From Chromobacterium haemolyticum (GTDB lineage: Bacteria; Pseudomonadota; Gammaproteobacteria; Burkholderiales; Chromobacteriaceae), in assembly GCF_002081825.1 (NCBI RefSeq), contig NZ_MUKU01000005.1, positions 154,307 through 218,306 on the forward strand: DNA of 64,000 bases, read 5' to 3'. Each line of letters opens with the position of its first letter. The stretch's first letter is position 1. A model generated the notes under the pieces. It saw only the letters and a program-made list of their open reading frames with translations. It was not told the DNA's origin and did not search any database. Positions 27,411-36,830 of the stretch are shown piece by piece. Position numbers and translations under genes: made by a program.

Positions 27411-27963
27411 ATTTGGAGACGCGCAGTGGCCCGATTAGCCGGGTCAGAGTGTTGTCCTTGACGATGAAGTGGTGCCATAACGCCGCGGCCGCATGCAGGA
27501 TGGCCAGCCACATTAGAGCGTTGCCCAGCCATTCGTGAGCTTCCTTGAGATCGTGCGAGATATCCGGCATGGGGGGGAGCAGCAAGGGCAGGGGAAAACC
27601 AAAGAAGTCTATATTCTTGCCGGCGGCCTGGATAAAGGCGATGCCCAGCAGCGGCAATGCCAGCATCAGCGCGTAGAGCGACCAGTGGCCTGCCTTGGCG
27701 GCCAAAGCCGCCAGCCGGCCCGGCTGGGGGGTGATGGCGGGCGACGGATTGCCCGCACGCCAGATCAGGCGAGGAAACAGCAATAACAAGACGAGTAGTC
27801 CGGCCTGAACATGGGCGTATTTGACGCCGTCGCGCAGCGGCGTGCCCTTGGGAAAAACCCCTTTGGCTTCAATGAAAATCAGCGCGGCAATGACGCCTAA
27901 AGCGCCTAGCCAGTGCAGCGCGCGGGAAACCGCGCCATAGCGTTGAGAAGTATTGCGCAGCAT
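27409..27963 (-). CDS. cytochrome b561
   Basis: A 184-residue membrane protein of the bacterial di-haem cytochrome b561 type: four hydrophobic segments with histidines at the expected places (SRALHWLGALGV, KYAHVQAGLLVLL, KAGHWSLYALMLALPLLG, EAHEWLGNALMWLAILHAAAALWHH). It exchanges electrons between quinol and a periplasmic acceptor, often protecting against superoxide. ATG 27963 (MLRNTSQRYG) fits the family N-terminus; the frame is open to 28008. Confidence 0.92.
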   Translation of the reverse strand: MLRNTSQRYGAVSRALHWLGALGVIAALIFIEAKGVFPKGTPLRDGVKYAHVQAGLLVLLLLFPRLIWRAGNPSPAITPQPGRLAALAAKAGHWSLYALMLALPLLGIAFIQAAGKNIDFFGFPLPLLLPPMPDISHDLKEAHEWLGNALMWLAILHAAAALWHHFIVKDNTLTRLIGPLRVSK

Positions 27964-28025
27964 GAGGAATGTCCTTACATGGGGTAATGCGTGCAGCATG
28001 GAATGCAAAGCTTATGCGAAGCTTA

Positions 28026-28100
28026 AGAACCTGTTTACGCTCTCTCGAGCCAAGGCGAAAACAGGTTCTGAAAAATCAGAATAGATCATGAACAAGTTCT
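28026..28100. repeat. deletion derivative of the 145-bp repeat
   Basis: It starts AGAACCTGTTTACG, followed by TCGAGCCAAGGCGAAAACAG, a block found near the right end of the full copies (inverted), then AGGTTCT and a final GATCATGAACAAGTTCT that resembles a second terminal repeat. About half of the element is missing. It lies in the gap between the cytochrome b561 start and the GMC oxidoreductase stop. The remaining gap (to 28225) holds only a hairpin GCCCCTGT/ACAGGGGC at 28193-28212. Confidence 0.6.
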
Positions 28101-28225
28101 AATGATTTTTTGGCAAGGTCTGGGAGGCGAAGCCACGGCTCAATCTAGCCGGCGCAGCACGGTTTGTGTCGGAGGCGGCTTCGCTGCCGGCCGCCCCTGT
28201 CGGAACAGGGGCTTACGGTGGCGGC

Positions 28226-29809
28226 TTACTGGCCGGAGAGCATGAATTCCGCGCAGCGCTCGGCGATCATCACCACCGGCGCATTGGTGTTGCCGGAGAC
28301 GATGGAGGGCATCACCGAGGCGTCGCAAACCCGCAGACCGGTCACGCCCTTGACGCGCAGCCGCGGGTCCACCACCGCGTCGGCGTCGCCGCCCATGCGG
28401 CAGGTGCCGACCGGGTGATAGACGGTTTTGGCGAATTGGCGGATGTGCTGCTCCAGCCTCGCGTCGTCGGCGTGCTCGGCCGGCGAGGGCAGCAGTTCTT
28501 CGGAGATCAGCCGGCGCATCGACGGCGCCCGCAGAATGCGACGCGCCAGTTTGACGCCGCGAAGCAGGCAGGCGATATCCTCCGCCTCGCGCAGCGCGCC
28601 GCTGTCGAAGCGCAGCGGCGCGGCCGCGTCGGCGCCGGCCAGCGCGACGCTGCCGCGCGACTTGGGGCGCAGCAGGCAGGGATTGATGGAAATGCCGTGG
28701 CCGGGCAGCGGCTCGCGATCCACGTCGCCCACCAGGGTGGGCAGCACATGAAACTGAATGTCCGGCCGGCCGCCGCCGCCGGTGTCGACGAAACCGCCGG
28801 ATTCCACCACGTTGGAGCTCAGCAAACCGGTGCGGAACAACTGCCATTGCAGGCCGTGGCGCAGCGCGGTCAGGCCGCGGTCCTGGCCCAACAGGCTGAT
28901 GGGCGCTCGGGCGCGGCCGTAGACTGACACTTCCAGATGGTCCTGGTAGTTGGCGCCCACTTCCGGCGCGTCGCGCAGCACGGCGACGCCGTGTTCGCGC
29001 AGCTGCGCGGCGGGGCCGATGCCGGACAGCATCAGCAGTTTGGGGCTGGACAGCGCGCCGGCGCACAGCACGATCTCCGCCGTGGCGCGCGCGCGCTGGA
29101 GGCCGCCGGCGTCGCGCCATTCCACCTGACAGGCTCGGCGGCCGTCGAACCCGATTTTTTGCACATGGCAACCGGTGCGCAGGTCCAGTTCGGACCGTTG
29201 CCGGACCGCTGCCAGATAGGTGGCGGCGGTGCTGCCGCGCTGTCCGTCGAAAGTGGTGGTGTGGTAGAAGCCGACGCCGGCCTGTTCGCGGCCATTGAAG
29301 TCGTCGTTGTAGGCCAGGCCGATTTCCTGAGCGCCCTGGACGAAGGCCAGGCTCAGCGGATGACGGTAGCGGGTGTCGCTGACTTTCAGCAGCCCGTCCA
29401 CGCCGTGGTAGGGCTCGGACAAGCGCATATGGCTTTCCGCCTTCTTGAAGGCGGGCAGCACCCGCGCCCAGTCCCAACCCTCGCAGCCCTGAGCGGCCCA
29501 GTCGGCGTAGTCGGCGGCCTGGCCGCGGATGTAGACCATGGCGTTGACCGAACTGCCGCCGCCCAGAGTGCGTCCCTGAGGCACGAAGATGCGCCTGCCG
29601 GCGGCTTCCGGCTGCGGCTCGCTGCGGTAGGTGACGGTGCGTTCGCTGCCCAGCACCTTGATGAAGGTGGCCGGCATGTGGATGTAAGGGCTGTTGTCCG
29701 GCGGGCCGTCTTCCAGCAGCAGCACGCGTTTGCCGGCTTTGATCAGCCTATGGGTCAGCACGCAGCCGGCGGAGCCGGCTCCGATAAGGATGTAGTCGTA
29801 GTCGCGCAT
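28226..29809 (-). CDS. GMC-family FAD-dependent alcohol dehydrogenase (choline dehydrogenase-like)
   Basis: A 527-residue flavoprotein with the ADP-binding motif YILIGAGSAGCVLTHRL, GMC signature 1 (GRTLGGGSSVNAMVYIRG), signature 2 (AGALSSPKLLMLSGIGP) and the C-terminal catalytic region VYHPVGTCRMG ... SGNTNAPVVMIAE with the conserved His and Asn. It oxidises an alcohol to aldehyde. Its place behind the hydroxyphenylacetate hydroxylase genes suggests an aromatic alcohol such as tyrosol or phenylethanol, feeding the aldehyde dehydrogenase of this cluster; choline remains possible. ATG 29809 has GGGAG; the much longer frame upstream is spurious. Confidence 0.88.
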   Translation of the reverse strand: MRDYDYILIGAGSAGCVLTHRLIKAGKRVLLLEDGPPDNSPYIHMPATFIKVLGSERTVTYRSEPQPEAAGRRIFVPQGRTLGGGSSVNAMVYIRGQAADYADWAAQGCEGWDWARVLPAFKKAESHMRLSEPYHGVDGLLKVSDTRYRHPLSLAFVQGAQEIGLAYNDDFNGREQAGVGFYHTTTFDGQRGSTAATYLAAVRQRSELDLRTGCHVQKIGFDGRRACQVEWRDAGGLQRARATAEIVLCAGALSSPKLLMLSGIGPAAQLREHGVAVLRDAPEVGANYQDHLEVSVYGRARAPISLLGQDRGLTALRHGLQWQLFRTGLLSSNVVESGGFVDTGGGGRPDIQFHVLPTLVGDVDREPLPGHGISINPCLLRPKSRGSVALAGADAAAPLRFDSGALREAEDIACLLRGVKLARRILRAPSMRRLISEELLPSPAEHADDARLEQHIRQFAKTVYHPVGTCRMGGDADAVVDPRLRVKGVTGLRVCDASVMPSIVSGNTNAPVVMIAERCAEFMLSGQ

Positions 29810-29946
29810 GGGGTCTCCCTTGTTGTGGCGCCGGCCTTCTTCTGTTTGAGGATGAGCGGCCGCTCCAGCATAGGGCGGCCGCGCGCGGCGGCCTTGACCG
29901 GGCGCGCCCGCGGTCTTGACCGCCGCGGACGCGCCGGCCGGGAGGT

Positions 29947-30867
29947 TCAGCCTTGGCGGATCAGCTCGCGCAGCACGCGCTTGCAGGCGGCCAGATCCTG
30001 TTCGCCCAGCCCGGCCTGGATCTCCCGCTGTTGCTGGCCGGCGATGCGCCACAGCGTGGCGGCTTGTTCGCGGCCGGCCTCGCTGAGCCGATAGCCGGCG
30101 GCGTCGCGGGTCAGCAATCCCTTGCGGCGCAACTCGGCCTCGGCCAGTTCTATCGCCTCCGGCGGCATTGCCGCCTCGCGCTGCAGCGCGCAGCCATCCA
30201 GCCCCGCTTGCTGTTCCAGCACCAGCAGCAGGCGCGCCTCGCCGCCGCCCAGGCCGGTGGCGAGTTGGCGCGGCCGGTAACTGGCCTGGTAGGCTTGCAG
30301 CGCCTGGGTCAGCAGATAGAGCAGGTTGTCGCCCAGCCAGCCGGGCTGGGGTTCCGCGGCCGCGGCCGGCCGAGCGCGCGGGAGCGCGGCGGCGTACATG
30401 CCCTGGTGGTAGAGCAGCGGCGCGGCGCCGCAGTCGTCGAAGGCCTCGACCAAACCCAGCAGAATCCAGTGGTCGCCGCCGTCCAGCCGCTGATGCAGCC
30501 GGCAATGGAAGCGGGCGGCGCAGCCGTCCAGCAGCGGTGCGCCGCCTAGGCCGGTTTCCGGTTCCAGGCCGGCGAATTTGTCCGAGGCGGCGCGGGCGAA
30601 GCGGTTGGACAGCTCAATCTGGTCGGCGGCCAGCACGTGAACGGCGAAGTGGCCGGCCTGGTCGAACACCGCGTTGCTGGCGGAGCGCTTGTCCAGGCTC
30701 CACAGCACCAGCGGCGGGTCCAGCGAGACGGAGTTGAAGCTGTTGGCGGTGACGCCGGCGCGTTCGCCGTCCGGCGTGGAGGCGGTGACGACGGTGACGC
30801 CGGTGGCGAAGTTGCCGAGCGCGCGGCGCAGCGCGCGCGCGTCGTGGGCAGGGGCGGGTGCGTTCAT
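29947..30867 (-). CDS. p-hydroxyphenylacetate 3-hydroxylase, reductase component (C1-type, with MarR-like domain)
   Basis: A 306-residue fusion: an N-terminal flavin reductase domain (LRRALGNFATGVTVVTA ... GVTANSFNSVSLDPPLVLWSL) to about residue 165 and a C-terminal MarR-like winged-helix region (LLYLLTQALQAYQASYRP ... LAEAELRRKGLLTRDAAGYRLSEAGRE). This is the architecture of the Acinetobacter baumannii C1 reductase, in which the MarR-like tail inhibits the enzyme until 4-hydroxyphenylacetate binds. It reduces FMN with NADH for the oxygenase encoded just upstream. A repeat copy (30935-31079) separates the two genes. Confidence 0.9.
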   Translation of the reverse strand: MNAPAPAHDARALRRALGNFATGVTVVTASTPDGERAGVTANSFNSVSLDPPLVLWSLDKRSASNAVFDQAGHFAVHVLAADQIELSNRFARAASDKFAGLEPETGLGGAPLLDGCAARFHCRLHQRLDGGDHWILLGLVEAFDDCGAAPLLYHQGMYAAALPRARPAAAAEPQPGWLGDNLLYLLTQALQAYQASYRPRQLATGLGGGEARLLLVLEQQAGLDGCALQREAAMPPEAIELAEAELRRKGLLTRDAAGYRLSEAGREQAATLWRIAGQQQREIQAGLGEQDLAACKRVLRELIRQG

Positions 30868-30934
30868 GGCGTATCCTCAAGGCCGCCCGGCGCGGGGCCG
30901 GAACGGCGCGGGTGGGAGGGGCTAGAGGGACGGT

Positions 30935-31079
30935 AGAACCTGTTCAAGGTCTTGCGAGCTAGAGCGAGACAAGGCGAAAACGGTTGAGAAAGCGGAGTGT
31001 GCAAGTGGTACATGAGCCTTTCGAAGCCGTACTCTCCGTGGGGCGTCTCACGAAGCGCAGCAGATCGTAAACAGGTTCT
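30935..31079 (-). repeat. 145-bp inverted-terminal-repeat element, copy C
   Basis: Full-length copy in reverse orientation, inserted between the oxygenase and reductase genes of the hydroxylase. Read on the minus strand it starts AGAACCTGTTTACGATCTGC and ends CTTGAACAGGTTCT; it aligns with the copy at 58986-59130 over 145 bp. Its first base (31079) is also the last base of the oxygenase TAA stop. Confidence 0.88.
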
Positions 31080-32248
31080 TAGACCATGGAGGGGTCCGGC
31101 TCCAGCCCCAGCAGCGAACGACCCAGGATCTGGGCGCAGACGTCGTAGTCGGTGTAGGCGTGGGCGCCGGTCATATGGGCGTCGCGGAATAGCCGCTGCG
31201 CCTCGTTTTCCAACCGCCAACAGTTGCCGCCCATGGATTCGAACAAACGGTCCACCGCCTGGATGCACATCTTCACCGCGTAGGCTTGGTTGGTGCGCCA
31301 GAAGGCCAGCGTTTCCGCCGTGGGGTAGCGCTTGGCCGCGCCGTGCTCGGCGTGATCGCGCCAGCTGGCTTCCAGCAAGGCGCGCGCGGCCAGCACCTGG
31401 TGAGTGGATTCGGCCAGCCGCATATAGGCTGGCAGCGCGGCGCCCACTTGGGCGCCGGTGTAGGCGCGGATGCGGTTGCGGCTGCGTTCCTTGAAGACTT
31501 GCAGCATGCGCTCGGCCACGCCCAGGCTGATGGCGGCGAAGCCGCTGGCGAAGTAGGGCCGGTAGGGCGCGTAGAAAATCTTGCTGTCCGGGTACAGGCC
31601 GAAGCCGGCGGAGCGGCCTTCCATCATGTCCTTGGCGGCTTCTATCCGGTGTTCCGGCACGAAGACCTTGTCCACCAGCAGCGTCTTGGTGCCGCTGCCT
31701 TGCATGCCGGCGGCGTGCCAGTCGTCGCGGATCCGGTAATCGGCGCGCGGCACCACGCCAAAGCAGTATTGCGGTTCGCCGTCCGGGCCGGGGCGGCGAA
31801 AGCCCAGTATCGCCCACTCGGCGTGGTCGCAGCCGCTGCTCCAGCCCATTTCACCGCTGAGCAGCACGCCGCCGTCCACGGCTTCGGCCCGGCCCAGCGG
31901 CGCGATGCTGCTACTGGCGGTGGCGTCGCGGTCCTTGCCCCAGACCTCCTCTTGCAGCCGGGCGGAGAACAGCGCGATCTGGTGACTGTGGGTGGCCAGC
32001 AGGCTGGCCGCCCAAGCGGTGCTGGCGCAGGCGCCGGCCAGCGCCGCCACGCAGTCCGCGAATTCCGGCAGGCTGATTTCCTTGCCGCCGTAAGGCTTGG
32101 GCTGGAAGGCGCGGTGAAAGCCTATGCTTTTCAACAGCGCGATGTTTTCCGCCGGCACGGTGCGTTCGCGTTCCGCCCGCTCCGCGTTGGCGGCGATGGC
32201 GGGCAGGATGGGAAGCAGGGTTTCCAGCAAGGGATTGGGGTGGCGCAT
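31079..32248 (-). CDS. p-hydroxyphenylacetate 3-hydroxylase, oxygenase component (C2-type)
   Basis: A 389-residue flavin-dependent monooxygenase with the acyl-CoA dehydrogenase fold (group D): helical N-terminus ending FQPKPYGGKE, GACASTAWAASLLATHSHQIA, then LSGEMGWSSGCDHAEWAILG containing the SSG and neighbouring His-type residues that bind substrate and C4a-hydroperoxyflavin in the Acinetobacter C2 enzyme, and a C-terminal helical bundle. It hydroxylates 4-hydroxyphenylacetate to 3,4-dihydroxyphenylacetate using reduced FMN from the C1 reductase. It is unrelated in sequence to HpaB of E. coli. ATG 32248 with a GGAGACCCGCC leader. Confidence 0.9.
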   Translation of the reverse strand: MRHPNPLLETLLPILPAIAANAERAERERTVPAENIALLKSIGFHRAFQPKPYGGKEISLPEFADCVAALAGACASTAWAASLLATHSHQIALFSARLQEEVWGKDRDATASSSIAPLGRAEAVDGGVLLSGEMGWSSGCDHAEWAILGFRRPGPDGEPQYCFGVVPRADYRIRDDWHAAGMQGSGTKTLLVDKVFVPEHRIEAAKDMMEGRSAGFGLYPDSKIFYAPYRPYFASGFAAISLGVAERMLQVFKERSRNRIRAYTGAQVGAALPAYMRLAESTHQVLAARALLEASWRDHAEHGAAKRYPTAETLAFWRTNQAYAVKMCIQAVDRLFESMGGNCWRLENEAQRLFRDAHMTGAHAYTDYDVCAQILGRSLLGLEPDPSMV

Positions 32249-32355
32249 GGCGGGTCTCCTGGGTGCGTGGTGGCGCTGGATAATAATGAATACCTTCAGC
32301 GAATTTGCATTATGGATAGCGATGCCACGCACTGGAATGCACCTTCCAAGCTGTC

Positions 32356-33750
32356 TTAGGTACTTTTCATAGAATTTGCGCGCATGGCTGAGGAGGCGGA
32401 CCCACGCCAGCATATCGGGGAGGCGGCCTGTTCGGCTTCGTGCTCCGGCCCCAGCGGGATGTCGCGACGGTCGCGCAGCAACAGCGCGGCGGCGAGGCCG
32501 ATCAGCGTCATGCCGCTCAGATAAGCGGTCACCGCGGCGGTGGAGCCGGTTTGGGCGATCAAGGCCTTGGCGATCATCGGCGCGAAGGCGCCGCCGAGGA
32601 TGGCCCCCAGCGCGTAGGAGATGGACACGCCGGAAAAGCGCACCGAGGCGGGGAACAGCTCCGCGTAGAACGCCGATTGCGCGCCGTAGGTCAGGCCGGT
32701 GCCCACGGACAACAGGCACAGCGCCAGCAGCACCGCCGGCAAGCCGGCGCTGTTGACCAGCGGGAACAGCATCAGCACGCCGGCCAGCTGCACGCCGAAG
32801 CCTATGATGTAGATGCGGCGGCGGCCGATGCGGTCCGACCAGACGCCGGCCAGCCAGGTGAAGGCCATCCAGCAGGCGGAAGCGAAGGCGACGGCCAGCA
32901 GCACCGGGGTGCGCTCCATGCGCAGCGCGCCGGCGGGGTCGGTAGTGTAGTTTTGGATGAAGCCGCCGGTGGTCATGTAACCGACGGCGCTGTTGCCGGC
33001 GAACACCAGCGCGGCCAGCAGCACCAGCGACGCGTGGCGGCGGAACAGGTCCAGCACCGGGGTGCGCGAGCCGGCCTTGCGCGCCTTGATCTCCTCGAAT
33101 ACCGGGCTTTCCTCCACTGAGCGGCGCACCCATTGGCCGATGAACAGCAACACGACGCTGAACAGGAAGGGCACGCGCCAGCCCCATTCCAGGAAGGCGT
33201 CGCCGGGGGAGATCACCCCGCTCATCAACGCGAACACACCGGAAGCCAGCAGCAAGCCCAGCGGCACGCCTATCTGCGGGAAGGCGCCGTAGCGGCCGCG
33301 CTGACCGCGCGGCGCGTGTTCCACCGCCATCAGCACCGCGCCGCCCCATTCGCCGCCGGCGGAGATGCCTTGCAGGATGCGCAGCAGGATCAGCGCGAGC
33401 GGCGCCAGCAGGCCGGCGGATTCATAGGTGGGCAGCAGGCCGATCAGCGCGGTGGAGGCGCCCATCAGCACCAGGGTCAGCACCAGCATCGCGCGCCGGC
33501 CAAGCCGGTCGCCGTAGTGACCGGCGAGAAAAGCGCCCAGCGGCCGGAACAGGAAACTGACGCCGACGGAAGCGAAGGCGATCAGCGTGGCGGAGCGCTC
33601 GCCGGCCGGCGCGAAGAACAGCTTGTTGAACACCAAGCCGGCGGCGCTGGCATAGATGAAGAAATCGTACCATTCGATGGCAGTGCCGATCACGGTGGCG
33701 TAGGCGACTTTGCGCGCGTTCGCGCTTGGGGGAGCGGGGGTGTGGTTCAT
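32356..33750 (-). CDS. MFS metabolite:H+ symporter (MHS family), likely aromatic acid uptake
   Basis: A 464-residue permease of the ShiA/PcaT-like MHS family: IGTAIEWYDFFIYASAAGLVF at the start, GHYGDRLGRRAML in loop 2-3, LRILQGISAGGEWGGA in segment 4 and the second-half repeat LAGVWSDRIGRRR. Such carriers bring in small carboxylates with protons. Its position between hpaI and the hydroxylase genes points to 4-hydroxyphenylacetate or a relative, the role played by HpaX in other bacteria. The last 25 residues are poorly conserved-looking. Confidence 0.88.
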   Translation of the reverse strand: MNHTPAPPSANARKVAYATVIGTAIEWYDFFIYASAAGLVFNKLFFAPAGERSATLIAFASVGVSFLFRPLGAFLAGHYGDRLGRRAMLVLTLVLMGASTALIGLLPTYESAGLLAPLALILLRILQGISAGGEWGGAVLMAVEHAPRGQRGRYGAFPQIGVPLGLLLASGVFALMSGVISPGDAFLEWGWRVPFLFSVVLLFIGQWVRRSVEESPVFEEIKARKAGSRTPVLDLFRRHASLVLLAALVFAGNSAVGYMTTGGFIQNYTTDPAGALRMERTPVLLAVAFASACWMAFTWLAGVWSDRIGRRRIYIIGFGVQLAGVLMLFPLVNSAGLPAVLLALCLLSVGTGLTYGAQSAFYAELFPASVRFSGVSISYALGAILGGAFAPMIAKALIAQTGSTAAVTAYLSGMTLIGLAAALLLRDRRDIPLGPEHEAEQAASPICWRGSASSAMRANSMKST

Positions 33751-33852
33751 CTTCAGTTCTCCTCGGGGGCGGGGCCGGAGTCGGCTCCGGGCGGCGCCTT
33801 GTTCTTGTATGGTCGCCGCTTGGGGTAGGCGGGCCGGGCGGCCCGCCGTGGG

Positions 33853-34656
33853 TCAGTAGGCGGATGGGGACGACGGCAGGCCGGGCGTTTGGCTGCGGAA
33901 GGCCGCGGCCAGCGCTTCGGCGCGGCGCGCCAGCAAGGTGGTGTCGACGCCGACGGCGACGAAGCCCGCGCCCAGTTCCAGCAGGCGGCGCGCTTCGGCC
34001 TCGTCGGCCATCAGGATGCCGGCGGCCTTGCCTTGAGCGCGGATGCGGCGGATGGCGTCGTCCATTGCCGCGCGCACGTCCGGGTGGTCCGGTCGGCCCG
34101 GATGGCCCATGTCGGCGGCCAGGTCGGCAGGGCCGATGAAGACGCCGTCCACGCCGTCGGTGGCGGCGATGCCGTCCAGCGCGGCCAGAGCCTGGCGGGT
34201 TTCCACCTGGACCAGCACGCAGATTTCGCTGTCGGCCCGCGTCAGGTAATCCGGCACGCGGTTCCAGCGCGAGGCGCGCGCCAGCGCGCTGCCCACGCCG
34301 CGAATGCCGCGCGGCGGGTAGCGGGTGGCCGCCACCGCCCGCGCCGCCTCGTCGGCGTTTTGCACCATGGGCAGCATCAGCGTTTGCGCGCCGATGTCCA
34401 GCAAGCGCTTGATGCGCACCGGGTCGTTGCTGGCGGCGCGCACAATGGGGTGGCAGGGGTAGGGGGCGATGGCCTGCAGTTGCAGCAGCACGTCGTTCAG
34501 TTCATTGGGCGCGTGTTCGCCGTCTATCAACAGCCAGTCGAAGCCGGCGCCGGCCAGCAGTTCGGCGCTGTAGGGGCTGGCCAGGCCCAGCCACAGGCCG
34601 ATCTGGCGGCGACCGTCGCGCAGCGCGGCCTTGAAGGGGTTGGCGGGAAGTTGCAT
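33853..34656 (-). CDS. hpaI: 4-hydroxy-2-oxoheptanedioate aldolase
   Basis: A 267-residue class II aldolase of the HpaI/HpcH family: [45 protein letters not shown] with the catalytic Arg/His region, VQVETRQAL and [17 protein letters not shown] that hold the metal ligands. It cleaves 4-hydroxy-2-oxoheptanedioate to pyruvate and succinic semialdehyde, the last step of the homoprotocatechuate pathway. It is 19 bp behind hpaH in the same operon. Confidence 0.95.
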   Translation of the reverse strand: MQLPANPFKAALRDGRRQIGLWLGLASPYSAELLAGAGFDWLLIDGEHAPNELNDVLLQLQAIAPYPCHPIVRAASNDPVRIKRLLDIGAQTLMLPMVQNADEAARAVAATRYPPRGIRGVGSALARASRWNRVPDYLTRADSEICVLVQVETRQALAALDGIAATDGVDGVFIGPADLAADMGHPGRPDHPDVRAAMDDAIRRIRAQGKAAGILMADEAEARRLLELGAGFVAVGVDTTLLARRAEALAAAFRSQTPGLPSSPSAY

Positions 34657-34675
34657 GGCGGTTCCTCTAAGGGGG

Positions 34676-35479
34676 TCAGACGAAGCGGCAACTGATCGCG
34701 CCCAGCGGGCCGTAGTCGACGTGGAAGGTGTCGCCGGCGCGCGCCGGCACCGGCCGGGTGAAGGAGCCGGACAGAATCACCTGGCCGGCCTTGAGCTCGA
34801 CGTCGAAGGGCGAGAGCTTGTTGGCCAGCCAGGCCACGCCGTTGGCCGGGTGGTTGAGCACCGCGGCGGCGACGCCGGATTCCTCGATTACGCCGTTGCG
34901 GTACATCAGCGCCGCCACCCAGCGCAGGTCCAGCTCGCGCGGGCGGATGGGCCGGCCGCCCAGCACCACGCCGGCGTTGGCGGCGTTATCGGCGATGGTG
35001 TCGAACACCTTGCGCGGGCGCTGGCTGTCCGGGTCTATGGACTGGCTGCGCGCGTCGATGATTTCCAGCGCCGGAATCACGTACTCGGCCGCGTCGTAGA
35101 CGTCGAACAGCGTGGCGCCTGGGCCGGACAGCGGCCGGCCCAGGATGAAGGCCAGCTCCACTTCCACCCGCGGCACGATGAAGCGGGACACCGGAATATC
35201 CGCGCCGTCGTTGAAGAACATATCGTCCAGCAGCGCGCCGTAGTCGGGCTCGTCTATTTGCGAGGACATCTGCATCGCGCGCGAGGTCAGGCCTATCTTG
35301 TGGCCCTTGAGCTTGCGGCCTTCCGCCAGCTTCATCTCCACCCAGCAGCGCTGGATGGCGTAGGCGTCCTCTATGGTGATCTCGGGGTGTTCCAGCGAGA
35401 GCTGGCGGATCTGCCGGCTCTCGCGCTCGGCGTCGTGCAAGCGGCGCGCGGCGGCGCGGATCTGGTCTTGGCTCAGCAT
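34676..35479 (-). CDS. hpaH: 2-oxo-hept-4-ene-1,7-dioate hydratase
   Basis: A 267-residue hydratase of the fumarylacetoacetase-like/MhpD family (start [52 protein letters not shown] metal site; [13 protein letters not shown]). It adds water to 2-oxohept-4-ene-1,7-dioate to give the HpaI substrate. The name clashes with the hydroxylase HpaH of other nomenclatures; here the hydratase is meant. It is 10 bp from hpaF. Confidence 0.95.
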   Translation of the reverse strand: MLSQDQIRAAARRLHDAERESRQIRQLSLEHPEITIEDAYAIQRCWVEMKLAEGRKLKGHKIGLTSRAMQMSSQIDEPDYGALLDDMFFNDGADIPVSRFIVPRVEVELAFILGRPLSGPGATLFDVYDAAEYVIPALEIIDARSQSIDPDSQRPRKVFDTIADNAANAGVVLGGRPIRPRELDLRWVAALMYRNGVIEESGVAAAVLNHPANGVAWLANKLSPFDVELKAGQVILSGSFTRPVPARAGDTFHVDYGPLGAISCRFV

Positions 35480-35488
35480 GCGGGCTCC

Positions 35489-35878
35489 TCAGGAGGGCTG
35501 GCGGAAACGTTGGTGCACATTGTTGTGCTTGAAGTTGAGCGTGGCGGACAGTTCGGTCAGCTCGAAGCTGAGCGCCAGGTAGCGCTGGGCGAACAGCGGT
35601 TCGAAGTGGCGTTGGATCAGCGCGAACATCTGCTCGGCGGTGGCGCTGCGCTGCGCCTCGCTGCGCCCGCTGCCTATCTGCAAGGTGCAGTGGACGAAGG
35701 CGTAGTCGGCTTCCCCGTCCGCCATGCGCCAGGTGTCCAGCCAATGGGCGCGGCTGCGGATGCCGGCGAGGGGAAACAGGCCGCTGGCGGCCAGGCAGTC
35801 GTGCACCTGACGGAAGAGCTCCGGCAGGTCCGCCTGCTCGCGAATATTGTCGGTGCATTCAGCGATGAAGTGCGGCAT
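35489..35878 (-). CDS. hpaF: 5-carboxymethyl-2-hydroxymuconate delta-isomerase
   Basis: A 129-residue tautomerase-superfamily protein. It begins MPHFIAECTDNIREQ, so mature Pro-2 is the catalytic N-terminal proline of CHMI, and contains the typical HWLDTWRMADGEADYAFVHC segment. It isomerises 5-carboxymethyl-2-hydroxymuconate to its oxo form. Its start overlaps the end of hpaD by 20 bp, giving tight translational coupling. Confidence 0.95.
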   Translation of the reverse strand: MPHFIAECTDNIREQADLPELFRQVHDCLAASGLFPLAGIRSRAHWLDTWRMADGEADYAFVHCTLQIGSGRSEAQRSATAEQMFALIQRHFEPLFAQRYLALSFELTELSATLNFKHNNVHQRFRQPS

Positions 35879-36743
35879 GGCGCTCTCCCTGAGCTTCCAC
35901 CGGCAGCACCGCGTTGATCTGGCCGGTGCCGGAGCTGCCGAAGTAGGGGGTGATGATTTCCGCGCGGCCGCGATAGTTATCCCAGCCCAGCGCGCCCAGC
36001 AGCATGGCGGTGTCGTGCATGAAGCCCTCGCCGTGGCACTTTTCGGCGTACTCCGGCAGCATGTCGCAGAAGGTTTTCCAATCGCCGTCCAACCACATGG
36101 AGATGACTTCTTGGTCCATGCTTTCCAGGAAGGGGCTCCAGGCCTTGTGCAGGTATTGCTCCGCGGTGCCGTTCTGGGCGAAGCGGTGCGACAGCGAGCC
36201 GCTGGCGAAGAAGGCCACGCGGCCGTCGTAATCGCGCTCCACCGCCTCGCGCATCGCCGCGCCCAGCCGCGCGCTGTCGGCCAGATCGTGCACCGTGCAC
36301 AGCGCGGCCACCGATACCACCTTGAAGTGCTGGTCGGGGTTCATATAGCGCATCGGCACCAGGGTGCCGTACTCCAGCGGCAGCGTGGTGGCGTCGTGGG
36401 CGCGGGTGTGCACGCCGGCGGCGGTGGCGGCCTCGGCCAGCAGCTTGCCCAGAACGGGATTGCCCGGGTAGGCGTAGGGCATGTTCTTGATGAAGTGCGG
36501 CAGCTCATTGCTGGTGTACACGCCTTCGAAGGCCGGCGCGCAGTTGACGTGGTAGCCGGAGTTGACCAGCCAGTGGGTGTCGAACACCACGATGGTGTCC
36601 ACGCCCAGTTCGCGGCAGCGGCGGCTGATCTCCTTGTGGCCGTCTATGGCCGCCTGGCGGCAGCCTTGATGCGGGCCGGGCAGTTCCGACAGATACATGG
36701 ACGGCACGTGCGTGATCTTGGCCGCCAGGGCTAGGGTTCCCAT
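35859..36743 (-). CDS. hpaD: 3,4-dihydroxyphenylacetate 2,3-dioxygenase
   Basis: A 294-residue class III (LigB-type) extradiol dioxygenase of the E. coli HpaD kind: AAKITHVPSMYLSELPGPHQG with the first metal His, VVFDTHWLVNSGYH with the second, and ASGSLSHRFAQNG later. It opens the homoprotocatechuate ring at the 2,3 position to 5-carboxymethyl-2-hydroxymuconate semialdehyde using Fe(II). It lies between hpaE and hpaF in the operon. Confidence 0.95.
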   Translation of the reverse strand: MGTLALAAKITHVPSMYLSELPGPHQGCRQAAIDGHKEISRRCRELGVDTIVVFDTHWLVNSGYHVNCAPAFEGVYTSNELPHFIKNMPYAYPGNPVLGKLLAEAATAAGVHTRAHDATTLPLEYGTLVPMRYMNPDQHFKVVSVAALCTVHDLADSARLGAAMREAVERDYDGRVAFFASGSLSHRFAQNGTAEQYLHKAWSPFLESMDQEVISMWLDGDWKTFCDMLPEYAEKCHGEGFMHDTAMLLGALGWDNYRGRAEIITPYFGSSGTGQINAVLPVEAQGERHAALHR

Positions 36744-36830
36744 TGCGTTCTCCTTTGTGCTGCGCGGGCGCGTCGCCCGCGCGTCGTTCCGTTTGCGGAA
36801 GCGGCCGTCTGGGCGGCCTTGGCTTTCGCG

